A stretch of DNA of 64,000 nt from Amycolatopsis pithecellobii. GTDB lineage: Bacteria; Actinomycetota; Actinomycetes; Mycobacteriales; Pseudonocardiaceae. Positions 50,116 through 58,791 of the stretch are shown piece after piece. Location of the stretch: assembly GCF_009707865.1 (NCBI RefSeq), contig NZ_WMBA01000003.1, positions 162,597 to 226,596 on the forward strand, read 5' to 3'. Both the position numbers and the translations under genes were made by a program. Under the pieces are notes generated by a model that was given only the letters and a program-made list of their open reading frames with translations, was not told where the DNA came from and searched no databases. Positions within the stretch are counted from its first letter, which is position 1. Each line of letters begins with the position of its first letter.

Positions 50116-51564
50116 ATGACCCAACCGATTTCGCCGCAGAGCGCGCCCGAAGCGCACGCTCTGTCTTCGCCAGCGCCCACCATTGCGCCGGTCCCGGACG
50201 CACGCTCTGCGGAGCCGGCTTCCGCCCCCGCTGGGATGGACGTCCCCCACCGGGCCGAGGGTGTGTCGCTGCTGGGGGAGTACGAAGGCGGAGGCTACGA
50301 CGAGCCGCGTTATCTGGTTTCCCGGGGCGACGGCCAGATGGTGCTGCTGTCCCGGATGTTGTACGCGGTCGCCGAGGCGGTGGGTGACGACCGGACGCTG
50401 GAGGAGGTGGCCGAGCTCGCGGGCCGGGCCTACGGCGCAAACCTGCCGCCGCAAGCGGCCCATTACCTGATCGAACAAAAGCTCCAGCCGCTGGGCCTGG
50501 TCACCTTGGGACCGCCGGTCGCCGCCGCGCCGCGGGCCGACCCGTTGCTCGCCTTGGCCCTTCATCGTGTTCTCCTGCCGGCCAAGGTGGTCCGCCGCCT
50601 TGCCGCGATCTTTGCGCCGCTGTTCGCCCCCGTCGTCGTGATTGTCGTGGCGTTGGCGCTGGTCGCCCTGGATGTCTGGCTGCTGGGCACCGGCCACGCC
50701 AACCTGTCGATCCATCAATCGATCGGATCACCGGCCCTGATGCTGGCCGTGCTCGGCGTACTGCTCGCGAACACGCTGTTTCACGAGTGCGGCCACGCGG
50801 CAGGTTGTCATTACGGTGGCGGCCGGCCGGGCGCGATCGGTGTCGGTGTGCTGATCGTGATACCGGCCTTCTATACCAACGTCACCGATGCCTACCGGCT
50901 CAACCGGCGCGGCCGGCTACGCACCGATCTCGGCGGCATTTATTTCAACGCCGTGTTCGCCATCATCCTCGGGGCGATCTACCTGGCGACGGGGTTCGCC
51001 GCGATCCCGGCGGTCATCGTGCTGATCCACCTGCAGATGCTGCAGCAACTGATGCCGCTGGTCCGGATGGACGGGTACTACATCCTCGGTGACCTGGTCG
51101 GCGTGCCGAACCTGTTCGAGCAGATCCGGCCCATCTTGCGGCACACCATCTTCCGGCGTGAAGCCGAGCGTTCGGTCACCAATTTCCGGCGGGGGACCAG
51201 GGTCACCATCACCGTCTGGGTCGCCATCGTGGTACCGGTTCTGGTCGCGGCGTTGGTCAATATTCTCATTTTCCTGCCGGGCTTTTTCCAGACCGCGATG
51301 ATCAATGTCGCGCACTACTGGAACCTCGGCTTTGCCGGCTATCACGAGGGCAATGCCGGTGTGGTGGCCGTCGCGCTGGTATCCGTCGTCATTCTCCTGG
51401 TGCCGTGGCTGGGCATCGGCTCGCTGCTGACCCGTACGGTCATGAAGGCCGTCCGCCTGATCATCCGGCGCCGGAACGCGTCGGCGCCTCGGCACAGGCG
51501 TGCGGGCCAGACCGGCCACCAGCAACGGGAGCTCGTCGAAAGTGACGTCCGCGGCGCCGAGTGA
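50116..51564 (+). CDS. Membrane zinc metalloprotease (M50-like) with N-terminal PqqD/RRE-like domain
   Basis: 482 residues. Residues 1-45 are a Pro/Ala-rich tail. About 50-130 (GEYEGGGYDEPRYLVSR, LLSRMLYAVAEAVG, TLEEVAELAGRAYG, LGLV) resembles a PqqD-type peptide-recognition winged helix. The rest is a multi-pass membrane domain with the zinc motif HECGH at 223-227 and MPLVRMDGYYILGDLVGVPNL near 313, where Asp319 fits the third ligand. Proteins of this build are known next to secreted or modified peptides (for example B. subtilis YydH). ATG 50116 follows GAGGAGG. It probably recognises LLPxRxAL and cleaves peptides A and B in the membrane. Confidence 0.85.
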   Translation: MTQPISPQSAPEAHALSSPAPTIAPVPDARSAEPASAPAGMDVPHRAEGVSLLGEYEGGGYDEPRYLVSRGDGQMVLLSRMLYAVAEAVGDDRTLEEVAELAGRAYGANLPPQAAHYLIEQKLQPLGLVTLGPPVAAAPRADPLLALALHRVLLPAKVVRRLAAIFAPLFAPVVVIVVALALVALDVWLLGTGHANLSIHQSIGSPALMLAVLGVLLANTLFHECGHAAGCHYGGGRPGAIGVGVLIVIPAFYTNVTDAYRLNRRGRLRTDLGGIYFNAVFAIILGAIYLATGFAAIPAVIVLIHLQMLQQLMPLVRMDGYYILGDLVGVPNLFEQIRPILRHTIFRREAERSVTNFRRGTRVTITVWVAIVVPVLVAALVNILIFLPGFFQTAMINVAHYWNLGFAGYHEGNAGVVAVALVSVVILLVPWLGIGSLLTRTVMKAVRLIIRRRNASAPRHRRAGQTGHQQRELVESDVRGAE

Positions 51565-51648
51565 AACACGCGGGACCTTCGGCCCTAGGGGGAGAGCGGG
51601 CGCGGGGCGAGGCTGGAGTGCGGGTTCATCCCGGTAATTGGGGGTGAG

Positions 51649-53808
51649 ATGAAACAGCCTCCGGATCGGCTCGCCCGCACGGGCCGTTGGTGTGCGGGGC
51701 ATCCCTGGCCGGTGCTCCTGGTGTGGCTGGCGGTGCTTGCCGGCGCGACGGTGGCGAACAGTCTGGTCGGCGGCACGTACAGCGACGATTTCACCCTCCC
51801 CGGCGCCGAGTCCGGACAAGGCAGCGCGGTGCTCGCCCAGCATGGCGTTGTCGGCGGGGGCAACAGCGCGCGCATCGTCTTCAACGCCGGTTCGGCGCCG
51901 TTGCCGGCGCAGGCGGTCGAACAGGCCGCGGCGCAGGTGCGGGCGGTGCCGCACGTGGTGTCGGTGTCCGATCCGCTGTCGCCGGCGACGACGTCACCCG
52001 GCGGGCAGGTCGTCTTCGCGAACGTGCAGTTCGACAACAAGCCCACCGCCCTGGGGCAGAGCCTCGTCGACGGGATCGACCAGGCCACCGCCGGGGCGCG
52101 CGCGCCCGGGCTCCAGGTCGACTACAGCGGCACACTGGGCAAGGCGGCTGAGCCCGCCGCGGGCGACTTCCGGTCCGAGCTGGTCGGCATCGTCGTCGCG
52201 ATCCTGGTTCTGCTGGTGGCATTCGGCAGTGTGCTCGCCGCCGCACTGCCGATCGTCACGTCGATCATCGGGGTCGTCACCGGGCTGGGCATCCTCGGCC
52301 TCATCGCCGCCACGACGACGTTCGCGACGGCGTCACCGACACTGGCGATCATGATCGGCCTCGGTGTCGGGATCGACTACGCCCTGTTCCTGACCACCCG
52401 CTTCCGGCAGCACATGATCGACGGTGGCGACCCGGTGACGGCCGCGGGCCGGACGGTGGCGACCAGCGGGCGCTCGGTGCTGATCGCGGCGACCACCGTC
52501 GTCATCGCGCTGATGGGGCTGTTCGCGGTCGGGGTCACGTTCATCGGCAAGCTCGGTCTCGCCGCCGCCGTCACCGTGGTGATAGCCGGGATCGCGGCGA
52601 TCACGCTCGTCCCGGCACTGCTTGGCCTGGCAGGACGCCGGATCGACCGGTGGCACGTGCGGCGGCCGGTCGCCGAACAGTCCGCCGACGGCCGCGAAAG
52701 CGCCTGGCACCGGTATGCGGTGCGCGTGGACCGGCACCCCTGGCGATTTCTGGGTGGCGGGGTGCTGGTCGCGGCGGTGCTCGCGATACCGGCCTTTTCC
52801 CTGCAACTCGGGCATATCGACGAAGGCGCCGACCCCGCGGGAAGCACCACGCGGCAGGCCTACGACGCGATCAGCGCCGGTTTCGGGCCGGGCGTGAACG
52901 GGCAGTTCACGGTCGTGATCGTGCCGGCGCCGGGCGCCGCGCCCGGCACGCCCGTGCAGCAGGCGCTCGCCCGCACGCCCGGGGTCGCCTCGGCCACCCC
53001 GCTCACGCCGAGCCAGGACGGTGCGCTGCTGCTGTCGACCGTCACCCCGGCCACCGGCCCGCAGGATGCCGCGACCGACCAGCTGCTGGGCGTGTTGCGC
53101 ACGCAGACGCTGCCACCGGTGCTGGACGGTTCACGGTCGTATGTCACGGGGATGACGGCCGGGCAGCTGGACTTCCGTGACATCGTCGCCGCCAAGCTGC
53201 CGCTGATCATCGGTGTCGTGGTGGCGGCGGCGTTCGTGCTTTTGCTGTTGTCGTTCCGCAGCCCGTTGCTCGCCCTCAAGGCCGCGGTGCTGAACCTGCT
53301 GTCGATCGCCGCGTCGTACGGCGTGATCGTCGCGGTGTTCCAGTGGGGCTGGGGTGGTTCGCTGCTCGGTGTCAGCGAGCGGGTGCCGATCGAGTCGTAC
53401 GTGCCGATGATCATGTTCGCGATCGTGTTCGGGCTGTCCATGGACTACGAGGTGTTCCTGCTGTCGCGGGTGCACGAGGCCTGGCTGCGCACCAAAAACA
53501 ACCACATCGGTGTCGCCGACGGGCTCGCCGTCACCGCGCGGGTGATCACGTCGGCCGCGCTGATCATGATGTGCGTGTTCTTCGCGTTCCTCGTCTCGCC
53601 GAATGTTGTGATCAAGATCCTGGCGCTGGGCCTCGGCGTGAGCGTGCTGATCGACGCCACCATCATCCGGCTGATCATCGTGCCCGCGGCGATGTTCCTG
53701 CTCGGCAAGTACAGCTGGTGGCTGCCGGACTGGCTGGACCGCGCGCTCCCGCACCTCGAACCGGAGCCCGAGACGCTCCCGGCGCCGGCCGAACCGCTAG
53801 CGGGGTAG
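51649..53808 (+). CDS. MMPL-family RND transporter
   Basis: 719 residues with about 12 helices in two halves, each with a periplasmic-type loop after helix 1. Family motifs are GVGIDYALFLTTRFRQ in the first half and GLSMDYEVFLLSRVHE in the second, containing the proton-relay Asp-Tyr pairs. Such proteins export lipids or drugs in actinomycetes. ATG 51649 follows GGGGTGAG, 84 bases after the protease. Whether it belongs to the peptide cassette is open: its 3' end overlaps a convergent MarR gene, a common drug-export arrangement. Confidence 0.9.
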   Translation: MKQPPDRLARTGRWCAGHPWPVLLVWLAVLAGATVANSLVGGTYSDDFTLPGAESGQGSAVLAQHGVVGGGNSARIVFNAGSAPLPAQAVEQAAAQVRAVPHVVSVSDPLSPATTSPGGQVVFANVQFDNKPTALGQSLVDGIDQATAGARAPGLQVDYSGTLGKAAEPAAGDFRSELVGIVVAILVLLVAFGSVLAAALPIVTSIIGVVTGLGILGLIAATTTFATASPTLAIMIGLGVGIDYALFLTTRFRQHMIDGGDPVTAAGRTVATSGRSVLIAATTVVIALMGLFAVGVTFIGKLGLAAAVTVVIAGIAAITLVPALLGLAGRRIDRWHVRRPVAEQSADGRESAWHRYAVRVDRHPWRFLGGGVLVAAVLAIPAFSLQLGHIDEGADPAGSTTRQAYDAISAGFGPGVNGQFTVVIVPAPGAAPGTPVQQALARTPGVASATPLTPSQDGALLLSTVTPATGPQDAATDQLLGVLRTQTLPPVLDGSRSYVTGMTAGQLDFRDIVAAKLPLIIGVVVAAAFVLLLLSFRSPLLALKAAVLNLLSIAASYGVIVAVFQWGWGGSLLGVSERVPIESYVPMIMFAIVFGLSMDYEVFLLSRVHEAWLRTKNNHIGVADGLAVTARVITSAALIMMCVFFAFLVSPNVVIKILALGLGVSVLIDATIIRLIIVPAAMFLLGKYSWWLPDWLDRALPHLEPEPETLPAPAEPLAG

Positions 53809-54273
53809 TCCGAGCGCTTCGACAATGCGTTCGGCGGCGGCGCAGACCGCCTCGAAGTCCTCGCCCAAAGGTTCCACGACGAGCCGGTGCACGTTGGCGA
53901 CGTGCCCGGGAGCCGTGGCCTCGACATGAGCATGGCCTGCGTCGGTGAGTGTCACGGTGGTGAACCGCCGCCCCTGCCCGTCGTGCACGGTCCGCTTGAC
54001 CCATCCGCGCTCTTCGAGCCGCGTCACCGCGTGAGAAATCCTGGGGAGCGAACCATTTGCCATCTGAGCGACTTCGCTCATCCGCAACGTCGCGTCGGGC
54101 AAGGCGGCCAGGCGGGACAGGATCATGTAGCCGAGCAAGGTCAGGTCCGCGTCGCGGGAGAGCTGGCTTTCGAGTGCCCCAGGCAGCGAGAGCAGGACTT
54201 TCACCAGGTTGAGCCAGGCCCATCCGCGGTCGTCGTCGCGCCAGCCCACCGGTCCGCTGCTCTTGGCCGTCAT
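53797..54273 (-). CDS. MarR-family regulator
   Basis: 158 residues. The winged helix contains DLTLLGYMILSRLAALPDATLRMSEVAQMANGSLPRISHAVTRLEERGWVKRT, then the wing DGQGRRFTTVTLTDAG. ATG 54273 lies behind a G-rich ribosome-binding sequence and begins MTAKSSGP. The gene overlaps the MMPL 3' end by 12 bases and is divergent from a small membrane protein, with three GCAACCCA/TGGGTTGC half-sites between. Confidence 0.9.
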   Translation of the reverse strand: MTAKSSGPVGWRDDDRGWAWLNLVKVLLSLPGALESQLSRDADLTLLGYMILSRLAALPDATLRMSEVAQMANGSLPRISHAVTRLEERGWVKRTVHDGQGRRFTTVTLTDAGHAHVEATAPGHVANVHRLVVEPLGEDFEAVCAAAERIVEALGLPR

Positions 54274-54311
54274 GCCCCCAGCATTCCCGAGATGCTTCTT
54301 GACTTCAACAC

Positions 54312-54346
54312 GCAACCCACTTAGTTTGGGTTGCACACGCAACCCA
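54312..54346. promoter_or_regulatory. MarR-type operator with three half-sites
   Basis: GCAACCCA at 54312-54319 pairs with TGGGTTGC at 54327-54334, and GCAACCCA recurs at 54339-54346. The group occupies the divergent gap between the MarR gene and the small membrane protein. Confidence 0.7.
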
Positions 54347-54362
54347 ACGCTAGGGGATGACC

Positions 54363-54776
54363 ATGACAGTCACCACGCCGTCCACCACCTCGGCCCGCAC
54401 CATCGCGCTCCGGCTCGGTGTCGCGGCAATGATCGCGCTGGTGGCGAACGCGGCCATCGCGCTGGCAACGAGCCAGTTCGACGACGGCGGTATCGGAGCG
54501 GGCCTCGCTCCGACGGAATACCTGCCCCTGACCTTGATCGGGATCGTGCTGGGAGCGGTCGGCTGGACCCTGCTCGCCCGCTACGCACCCCGCGCGCTAC
54601 GCGTGGTCGTTCCGGTCGCGCTCGTGCTCACCTGGATTCCGGACGTGCTCCTGCTGAACACCGGCGCGACACCCGGAAATGTCATCGGCCTCATGGCGAT
54701 GCATGTGGTCGTGACCATCGCGGTGGTAGCCGCGTTTCGGGGCCACCGCCCGGAAAGCGCTTCCCCGGCACGGTAA
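54363..54776 (+). CDS. Small four-helix membrane protein (DUF6069-like)
   Basis: 137 residues. Four hydrophobic helices are visible: LGVAAMIALVANAAIALA, LPLTLIGIVLGAVGWTLLA, VVVPVALVLTWIPDVLLL and VIGLMAMHVVVTIAVVAAF. The pattern LxLALTWIPDxLLLxTGA in the third helix fits DUF6069 membrane proteins of actinobacteria, whose function is unknown. ATG 54363 has AGGGG at a usable distance; ATG 54357 is adjacent to that sequence and less likely. It is probably controlled by the divergent MarR. Confidence 0.75.
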   Translation: MTVTTPSTTSARTIALRLGVAAMIALVANAAIALATSQFDDGGIGAGLAPTEYLPLTLIGIVLGAVGWTLLARYAPRALRVVVPVALVLTWIPDVLLLNTGATPGNVIGLMAMHVVVTIAVVAAFRGHRPESASPAR

Positions 54777-54840
54777 GGGATCGTCGATCCCGTGCCGTCC
54801 CGAGCCCGGCCGGCCGCGGCGGCTCGGTCGACGTGTGTGC

Positions 54841-55878
54841 TCACCACGATGCTCGCGTGTTCTCGGCGATGTCCAATGCCAGCTGGATCGCGGGCGTGGC
54901 GAGCCGGCCGATTTCCGCGGCGTTCGTGTTGGAGGCGGTGCCCGACCGGGATCTGTGCGCGATGCCGTGCAGGATGGCGGCGACCCGGTACAGGTTGTAC
55001 GCGTAGTAGAAGGCGAACTCGTCCGGCCGGTCGTAGCCGGTTCTGGCGAAGTACCGCTCCGCCACCGTTTCCCGGGTCGGGATGCCCAGTTCGGCGAGGT
55101 CGGCGCGGGCCAGTGCGGGCGTCCCGGCGACGCCGGCCGGGATGATCCAGCTGAGCAGGAAGTAGCTCAGATCGGCCAGCGGATTGCCGAGTGTCGCCAG
55201 TTCCCAGTCGATGACGCCCAGTACGCCGGGCGTATCGGGGGAGAAGATGACGTTGTCCAGCCGGAAATCGCCGTGCACCAACGTCACGAGTTCGTCGGCG
55301 GGCTTGGATTCCGTGAGCCACGACTTCAGCCGGTCGGCGCCCGGCAGCGGGACGTCTCCGGCCTCCAGCTGGCGGGACCACCGGGAAATCTGGCGCTCGA
55401 AGTAGTCGGTATGGGGACCGAAGTCGCCGAGGCCGGCGGCATCGATATCGGTGGTGTGGATGTCCGCCAGGGCGTCCACGAGCGCGAAGTAGATTTCCTC
55501 GCGTGTCTCGGCCGGCTCGCCGGGCAGGGTGGGATCCCAGAAGACCCGGCCGTCCAGATACGTCATCAAGATGAACGGGCTCCCGATGACACCGGGGTCC
55601 GGGCACTCGTGCAAGATCGCCGGGACCGGAAAGCCGGTTTCGCCCAGCGACCGCATGACGCGAGCCTCCCGCTCGACCGCATGTGCCGATGACACGACAG
55701 CGCCGCTCGGCCGGCGCCGCAGTACGAATCGTTGGGCGCCGGTGTCCACGAGATACGTCGGATTCGACTGTCCGCCACCGAATTTCGTGATGTCGAGCCG
55801 GTCGCCCAGTAGTCCGGGACAGGCGCCGGCGAGGTACCGGCTGAGCGCGTCCGGGTTGATCGCCTGCCGTCCGCTCAT
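54841..55878 (-). CDS. Aminoglycoside phosphotransferase-fold protein (acyl-CoA dehydrogenase-associated type)
   Basis: 345 residues of kinase-like fold. FGGGQSNPTYLV is the glycine-rich loop, VLRRRPSG carries the ATP-contact Lys/Arg region, VHGDFRLDNVIF is the catalytic Brenner motif, and GVIDWELATLGNPLADL is the metal-binding Asp motif. Relatives such as FadE36 and the human ACAD10/11 kinase domains work next to acyl-CoA catabolism and phosphorylate hydroxy-acyl groups. It is the last gene of the five-gene operon and its ATG overlaps the reductase stop by 4 bases. Confidence 0.88.
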   Translation of the reverse strand: MSGRQAINPDALSRYLAGACPGLLGDRLDITKFGGGQSNPTYLVDTGAQRFVLRRRPSGAVVSSAHAVEREARVMRSLGETGFPVPAILHECPDPGVIGSPFILMTYLDGRVFWDPTLPGEPAETREEIYFALVDALADIHTTDIDAAGLGDFGPHTDYFERQISRWSRQLEAGDVPLPGADRLKSWLTESKPADELVTLVHGDFRLDNVIFSPDTPGVLGVIDWELATLGNPLADLSYFLLSWIIPAGVAGTPALARADLAELGIPTRETVAERYFARTGYDRPDEFAFYYAYNLYRVAAILHGIAHRSRSGTASNTNAAEIGRLATPAIQLALDIAENTRASW

Positions 55879-56915
55879 TCGGACACCTCGAGCACCAGTT
55901 TGCCGAAGTGGGAAACGGTGGCGAGCGACTCGAGCGCGGTGCCGATCGCTTCGAGCCCGTGGAAGACGCGGTCGATGACGGGCCGGAGCTGATGCTGGGA
56001 AATGGCCCGGTTCATGTCCTCGAACAGGTCGCGCGGGCCGACCGCCACGCCCCGCATCGTGACCGCCCGCATGAAGATCGGCGGGAGCGAGAGATTCTCC
56101 ACGACCGCACCGGTGACCGAGCCGATCAGCGCGACCGTGCCGCCCCGGCGCACGGCACGCAGCGACTCGGGCAGGGTTGCGCCGCCGCCCAGCTCGAGGA
56201 CCACGTCGGCACCGATATCGTCGAAGATCTTTTTGGCGGTCCGGCCCCATTGCCGGTCTTCGCGGTAGTTGATCACGTGGTCCGCGCCCAGGTCCGCGGC
56301 CATGGCCAGCTTGGCGTCGTCCTGGGACGTGATCGTGACCTCGGCGCCGGCCAGCTTGGCGAACTGCAACGCGAACAGCCCGACGCCGCCGGTGCCGAGG
56401 ATGAGCACCCGGTGCCCAGCCTGCACGGGTTCCGCGCCGCCGAACAAGCCGTTCCACGCGGTGACCGCCGCGCACGGCAAGGTGGCTGCCTCCGCCGGCG
56501 ACAGGTGGGCGGGCACCTCCACGAGGTCACGCTCGTCGAACACGACGAAATCGGCCAGCACTCCCGGTATTTCCCCGCCACGTGCGGCCGCACCCGGCTC
56601 GCCACGGCCGGCTACCCAGCCGGGCACGTGGATCGGCATGACCCTGGTGCCGACGCCGAACTTCACCGCCCCCGGTCCTTTTTGGACGATCGTGCCGGCC
56701 GAGTCGGACAACGGGATCAGGGGTAGCGGCATCTTCGGGTCGTACACCCCGCCGACCACCAGGAGATCCCGGAAGTTCAGCGACACGGCCTGCGTTCTGA
56801 CGAGAACCTGGCCGGGACCCGGTTCCGGACGGTCGACATCGGTGACCGCGAGGTTGTCGATTCCCCATTGGGCCAATTCGACGCGCCGCGGACGGCGGCT
56901 TGTCATTGTCGTCAT
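55875..56915 (-). CDS. MDR-family NAD(P)-dependent oxidoreductase
   Basis: 346 residues. The GroES-like half has RPEPGPGQVLVRTQAVSLNFRDLLVVGGVYD, and the Rossmann half has VLILGTGGVGLFALQFAKLAGAEV. No structural-zinc Cys cluster is present. SLNFRDLL is typical of the alcohol-dehydrogenase/enoyl-reductase branch named for NADPH-dependent enal reduction. ATG 56915 follows GAGGA at 6 bases and is 1 base beyond the ligase stop. It is the fourth gene of the operon. Confidence 0.88.
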   Translation of the reverse strand: MTTMTSRRPRRVELAQWGIDNLAVTDVDRPEPGPGQVLVRTQAVSLNFRDLLVVGGVYDPKMPLPLIPLSDSAGTIVQKGPGAVKFGVGTRVMPIHVPGWVAGRGEPGAAARGGEIPGVLADFVVFDERDLVEVPAHLSPAEAATLPCAAVTAWNGLFGGAEPVQAGHRVLILGTGGVGLFALQFAKLAGAEVTITSQDDAKLAMAADLGADHVINYREDRQWGRTAKKIFDDIGADVVLELGGGATLPESLRAVRRGGTVALIGSVTGAVVENLSLPPIFMRAVTMRGVAVGPRDLFEDMNRAISQHQLRPVIDRVFHGLEAIGTALESLATVSHFGKLVLEVSE

Positions 56916-56916
56916 G

Positions 56917-58791
56917 TCATTCCTCGAATTCGAGCGTGTGGCTGATGGAAAAGGAGCGGAACAGGCTGGTCGCCACCGATTCGACCGCGGTCCGGTCCGT
57001 GCCTGGCTTGGGCACGAGCACGATGTCGACGTGGATCCCTTGTGCGTCATCGGGTTTGGCGTGGACGCGCACCCCGGTGCCGGGCGGTAGCCGGTCATTG
57101 ACGGCGTCGGCGATGGCCACTTCGGCGGCGGCGCATTTCAGTGGGACCTTGAAATGTTTGCCCACCGTCGTCGTGGGCATTTCCGCGATCACGAAGATTT
57201 TCTTGGGAGCCGCCGGCCGCTCGGTGATGCGCTCGACGGCGTACTCGTGCAGGCGCTCCGCCGTAACAGAGGCGCCGTCCCGCAGCGTGACGTAGGCGAC
57301 GGGGAGCTCGCCGGCGTAGATATCGGGCATCCCCACCGCGGCTGCCGTCTCGACGTCGGGATGGGAAACCAGCACGGTTTCGATCAACCGCGGATCGATG
57401 TTGTGCCCGCTGCGGATGATGAGATCCTTGCGCCGCCCCGTGATAAAGAAGAAGCCGTCCTCGTCCTGTCGTGCCAGGTCGCCGGTATTGAGCCAGCCGT
57501 CGCCGGCGAACAGCCCGGGTGTTCCGGTGAGGTAGCCGCCGGTGACGTTGGGGCCCTTGAGAAGCAGCACACCGACCTCGCCGGTGTCGCAGTCCCGGAC
57601 GTAGGCCCCTTCGTCGTCCAGGACCGCGGCCTTCATCTGCTGATAGGGCACGCGCAGCCCGACGGAACCGGCCTTCCGGGGACCTTCGAGCGGGTTGAGG
57701 GAACTGAGGCAACACCCCTCGGTCAGGCCGTAGCCTTCGCAGATGCCGACCCCGAATCTCTTCTCGAACTGCTCGATGATCTCCAGGGGAAGTGGTGCGG
57801 CCCCGGCTCCGGCGAAGCGCAGGGACGAGATGTCGTGCCCGCCGATGGGGACCTTCAACAGTCCTGAGTAGACGGTCGCCACAGCCATCATCGTGGTGAC
57901 CCGGTACCGTTCGATCGTCTCCCACAGCCGCGCGACGGCGGACGGATTCCGGTAACCGTGCGGCCCCAGCAACACGAGCGAGGATCCGGCGGCCCAGGTC
58001 GCGATTCCGTTGACGCGCAGGGCTGTCGCGTGGAAGAGCGGCAGCCCGGCCAACGTCACGTCGGCGGGCGTGCAGTGCGTCAGCGCAGCCGCGAGCCAGC
58101 CTTGCGTGGCTTCCGCCCAGTGGGTCGACCGGGCGATTTTCGGGGTACCGGTGGTGCCTCCGGTGTGCAACAGCGACGAGCAGTCCCCGGGCTGGGCGTC
58201 ATAGCCGAATTCCAGGCGATCGCCCGGGCAGGCGTCGAGCCGGCGCAGGAAACCGTCGGGGTGCGGATCCTGCGTGTCGACGCAGATCACGCGCAGCCCC
58301 GGCGCAGCCCGCGCCACCAGGCCGGCCTTCTGCCGGAGAAAGTCGAACTCCCCGCCGCGCGCCGTGATCAGCAGACGAACCCCGGCCGCGCGTACCATCG
58401 CGGCGAGGTGTCCCGGTTCGAGCAACGGATTGAGCGGCATGACGATGCACGCGGCCTGGGCGCCGGCGAGCACGAAATGCGTTTCGGGCAGGTTCGGGAG
58501 CAGATAGGCAACCACGTCGTGCCGGTCATTTCCTTGCCGGCGAAGGAAATTCGCCGTCTGCCGGACGCGATGCAGGAGTTCACCGTAGGTGAACGCGCGA
58601 TCTGCCGGTGAAGGCACCCCGGTCGGCAGCCAGTGAATCGCGACGTTGCCCGGCTGTGCCTCGGCGACCCGGCTCAGGAGTTCGTACGTGGTCGCGCCGG
58701 GCATCCGTGCTTCCAGGGGGACGCGTTCGATCTCCTCGATATCCGACTGGCTGGTCACCGGCAGATAGGGCACGTACCCGGCGGACGTCAT
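56917..58791 (-). CDS. AMP-dependent acyl-CoA ligase, long form
   Basis: 624 residues, about 80 more than ordinary ligases. LLHTGGTTGTPKIAR is the P-loop, CEGYGLTEGCCLSS the adenine loop, WLNTGDLA the ribose motif and RKDLIIRSGHNIDPRLIE the hinge. The C-terminal extension after GKHFKVPLK (from about 545, VRVHAKPDDAQGIHVDIVLVPKPG) is unusual and might bind another protein. Relatives activate fatty or aromatic acids. The ATG overlaps the upstream MDR stop by 4 bases. Confidence 0.9.
   Translation of the reverse strand: MTSAGYVPYLPVTSQSDIEEIERVPLEARMPGATTYELLSRVAEAQPGNVAIHWLPTGVPSPADRAFTYGELLHRVRQTANFLRRQGNDRHDVVAYLLPNLPETHFVLAGAQAACIVMPLNPLLEPGHLAAMVRAAGVRLLITARGGEFDFLRQKAGLVARAAPGLRVICVDTQDPHPDGFLRRLDACPGDRLEFGYDAQPGDCSSLLHTGGTTGTPKIARSTHWAEATQGWLAAALTHCTPADVTLAGLPLFHATALRVNGIATWAAGSSLVLLGPHGYRNPSAVARLWETIERYRVTTMMAVATVYSGLLKVPIGGHDISSLRFAGAGAAPLPLEIIEQFEKRFGVGICEGYGLTEGCCLSSLNPLEGPRKAGSVGLRVPYQQMKAAVLDDEGAYVRDCDTGEVGVLLLKGPNVTGGYLTGTPGLFAGDGWLNTGDLARQDEDGFFFITGRRKDLIIRSGHNIDPRLIETVLVSHPDVETAAAVGMPDIYAGELPVAYVTLRDGASVTAERLHEYAVERITERPAAPKKIFVIAEMPTTTVGKHFKVPLKCAAAEVAIADAVNDRLPPGTGVRVHAKPDDAQGIHVDIVLVPKPGTDRTAVESVATSLFRSFSISHTLEFEE

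Noticed and set aside
51649..53808. MMPL transporter as exporter of the peptide cassette
   Set aside because: It is not included in the core cassette. It is co-directional, but its MarR neighbour and overlapping 3' end suggest a separate drug or lipid export locus. It could be reconsidered if neighbourhoods conserve it.
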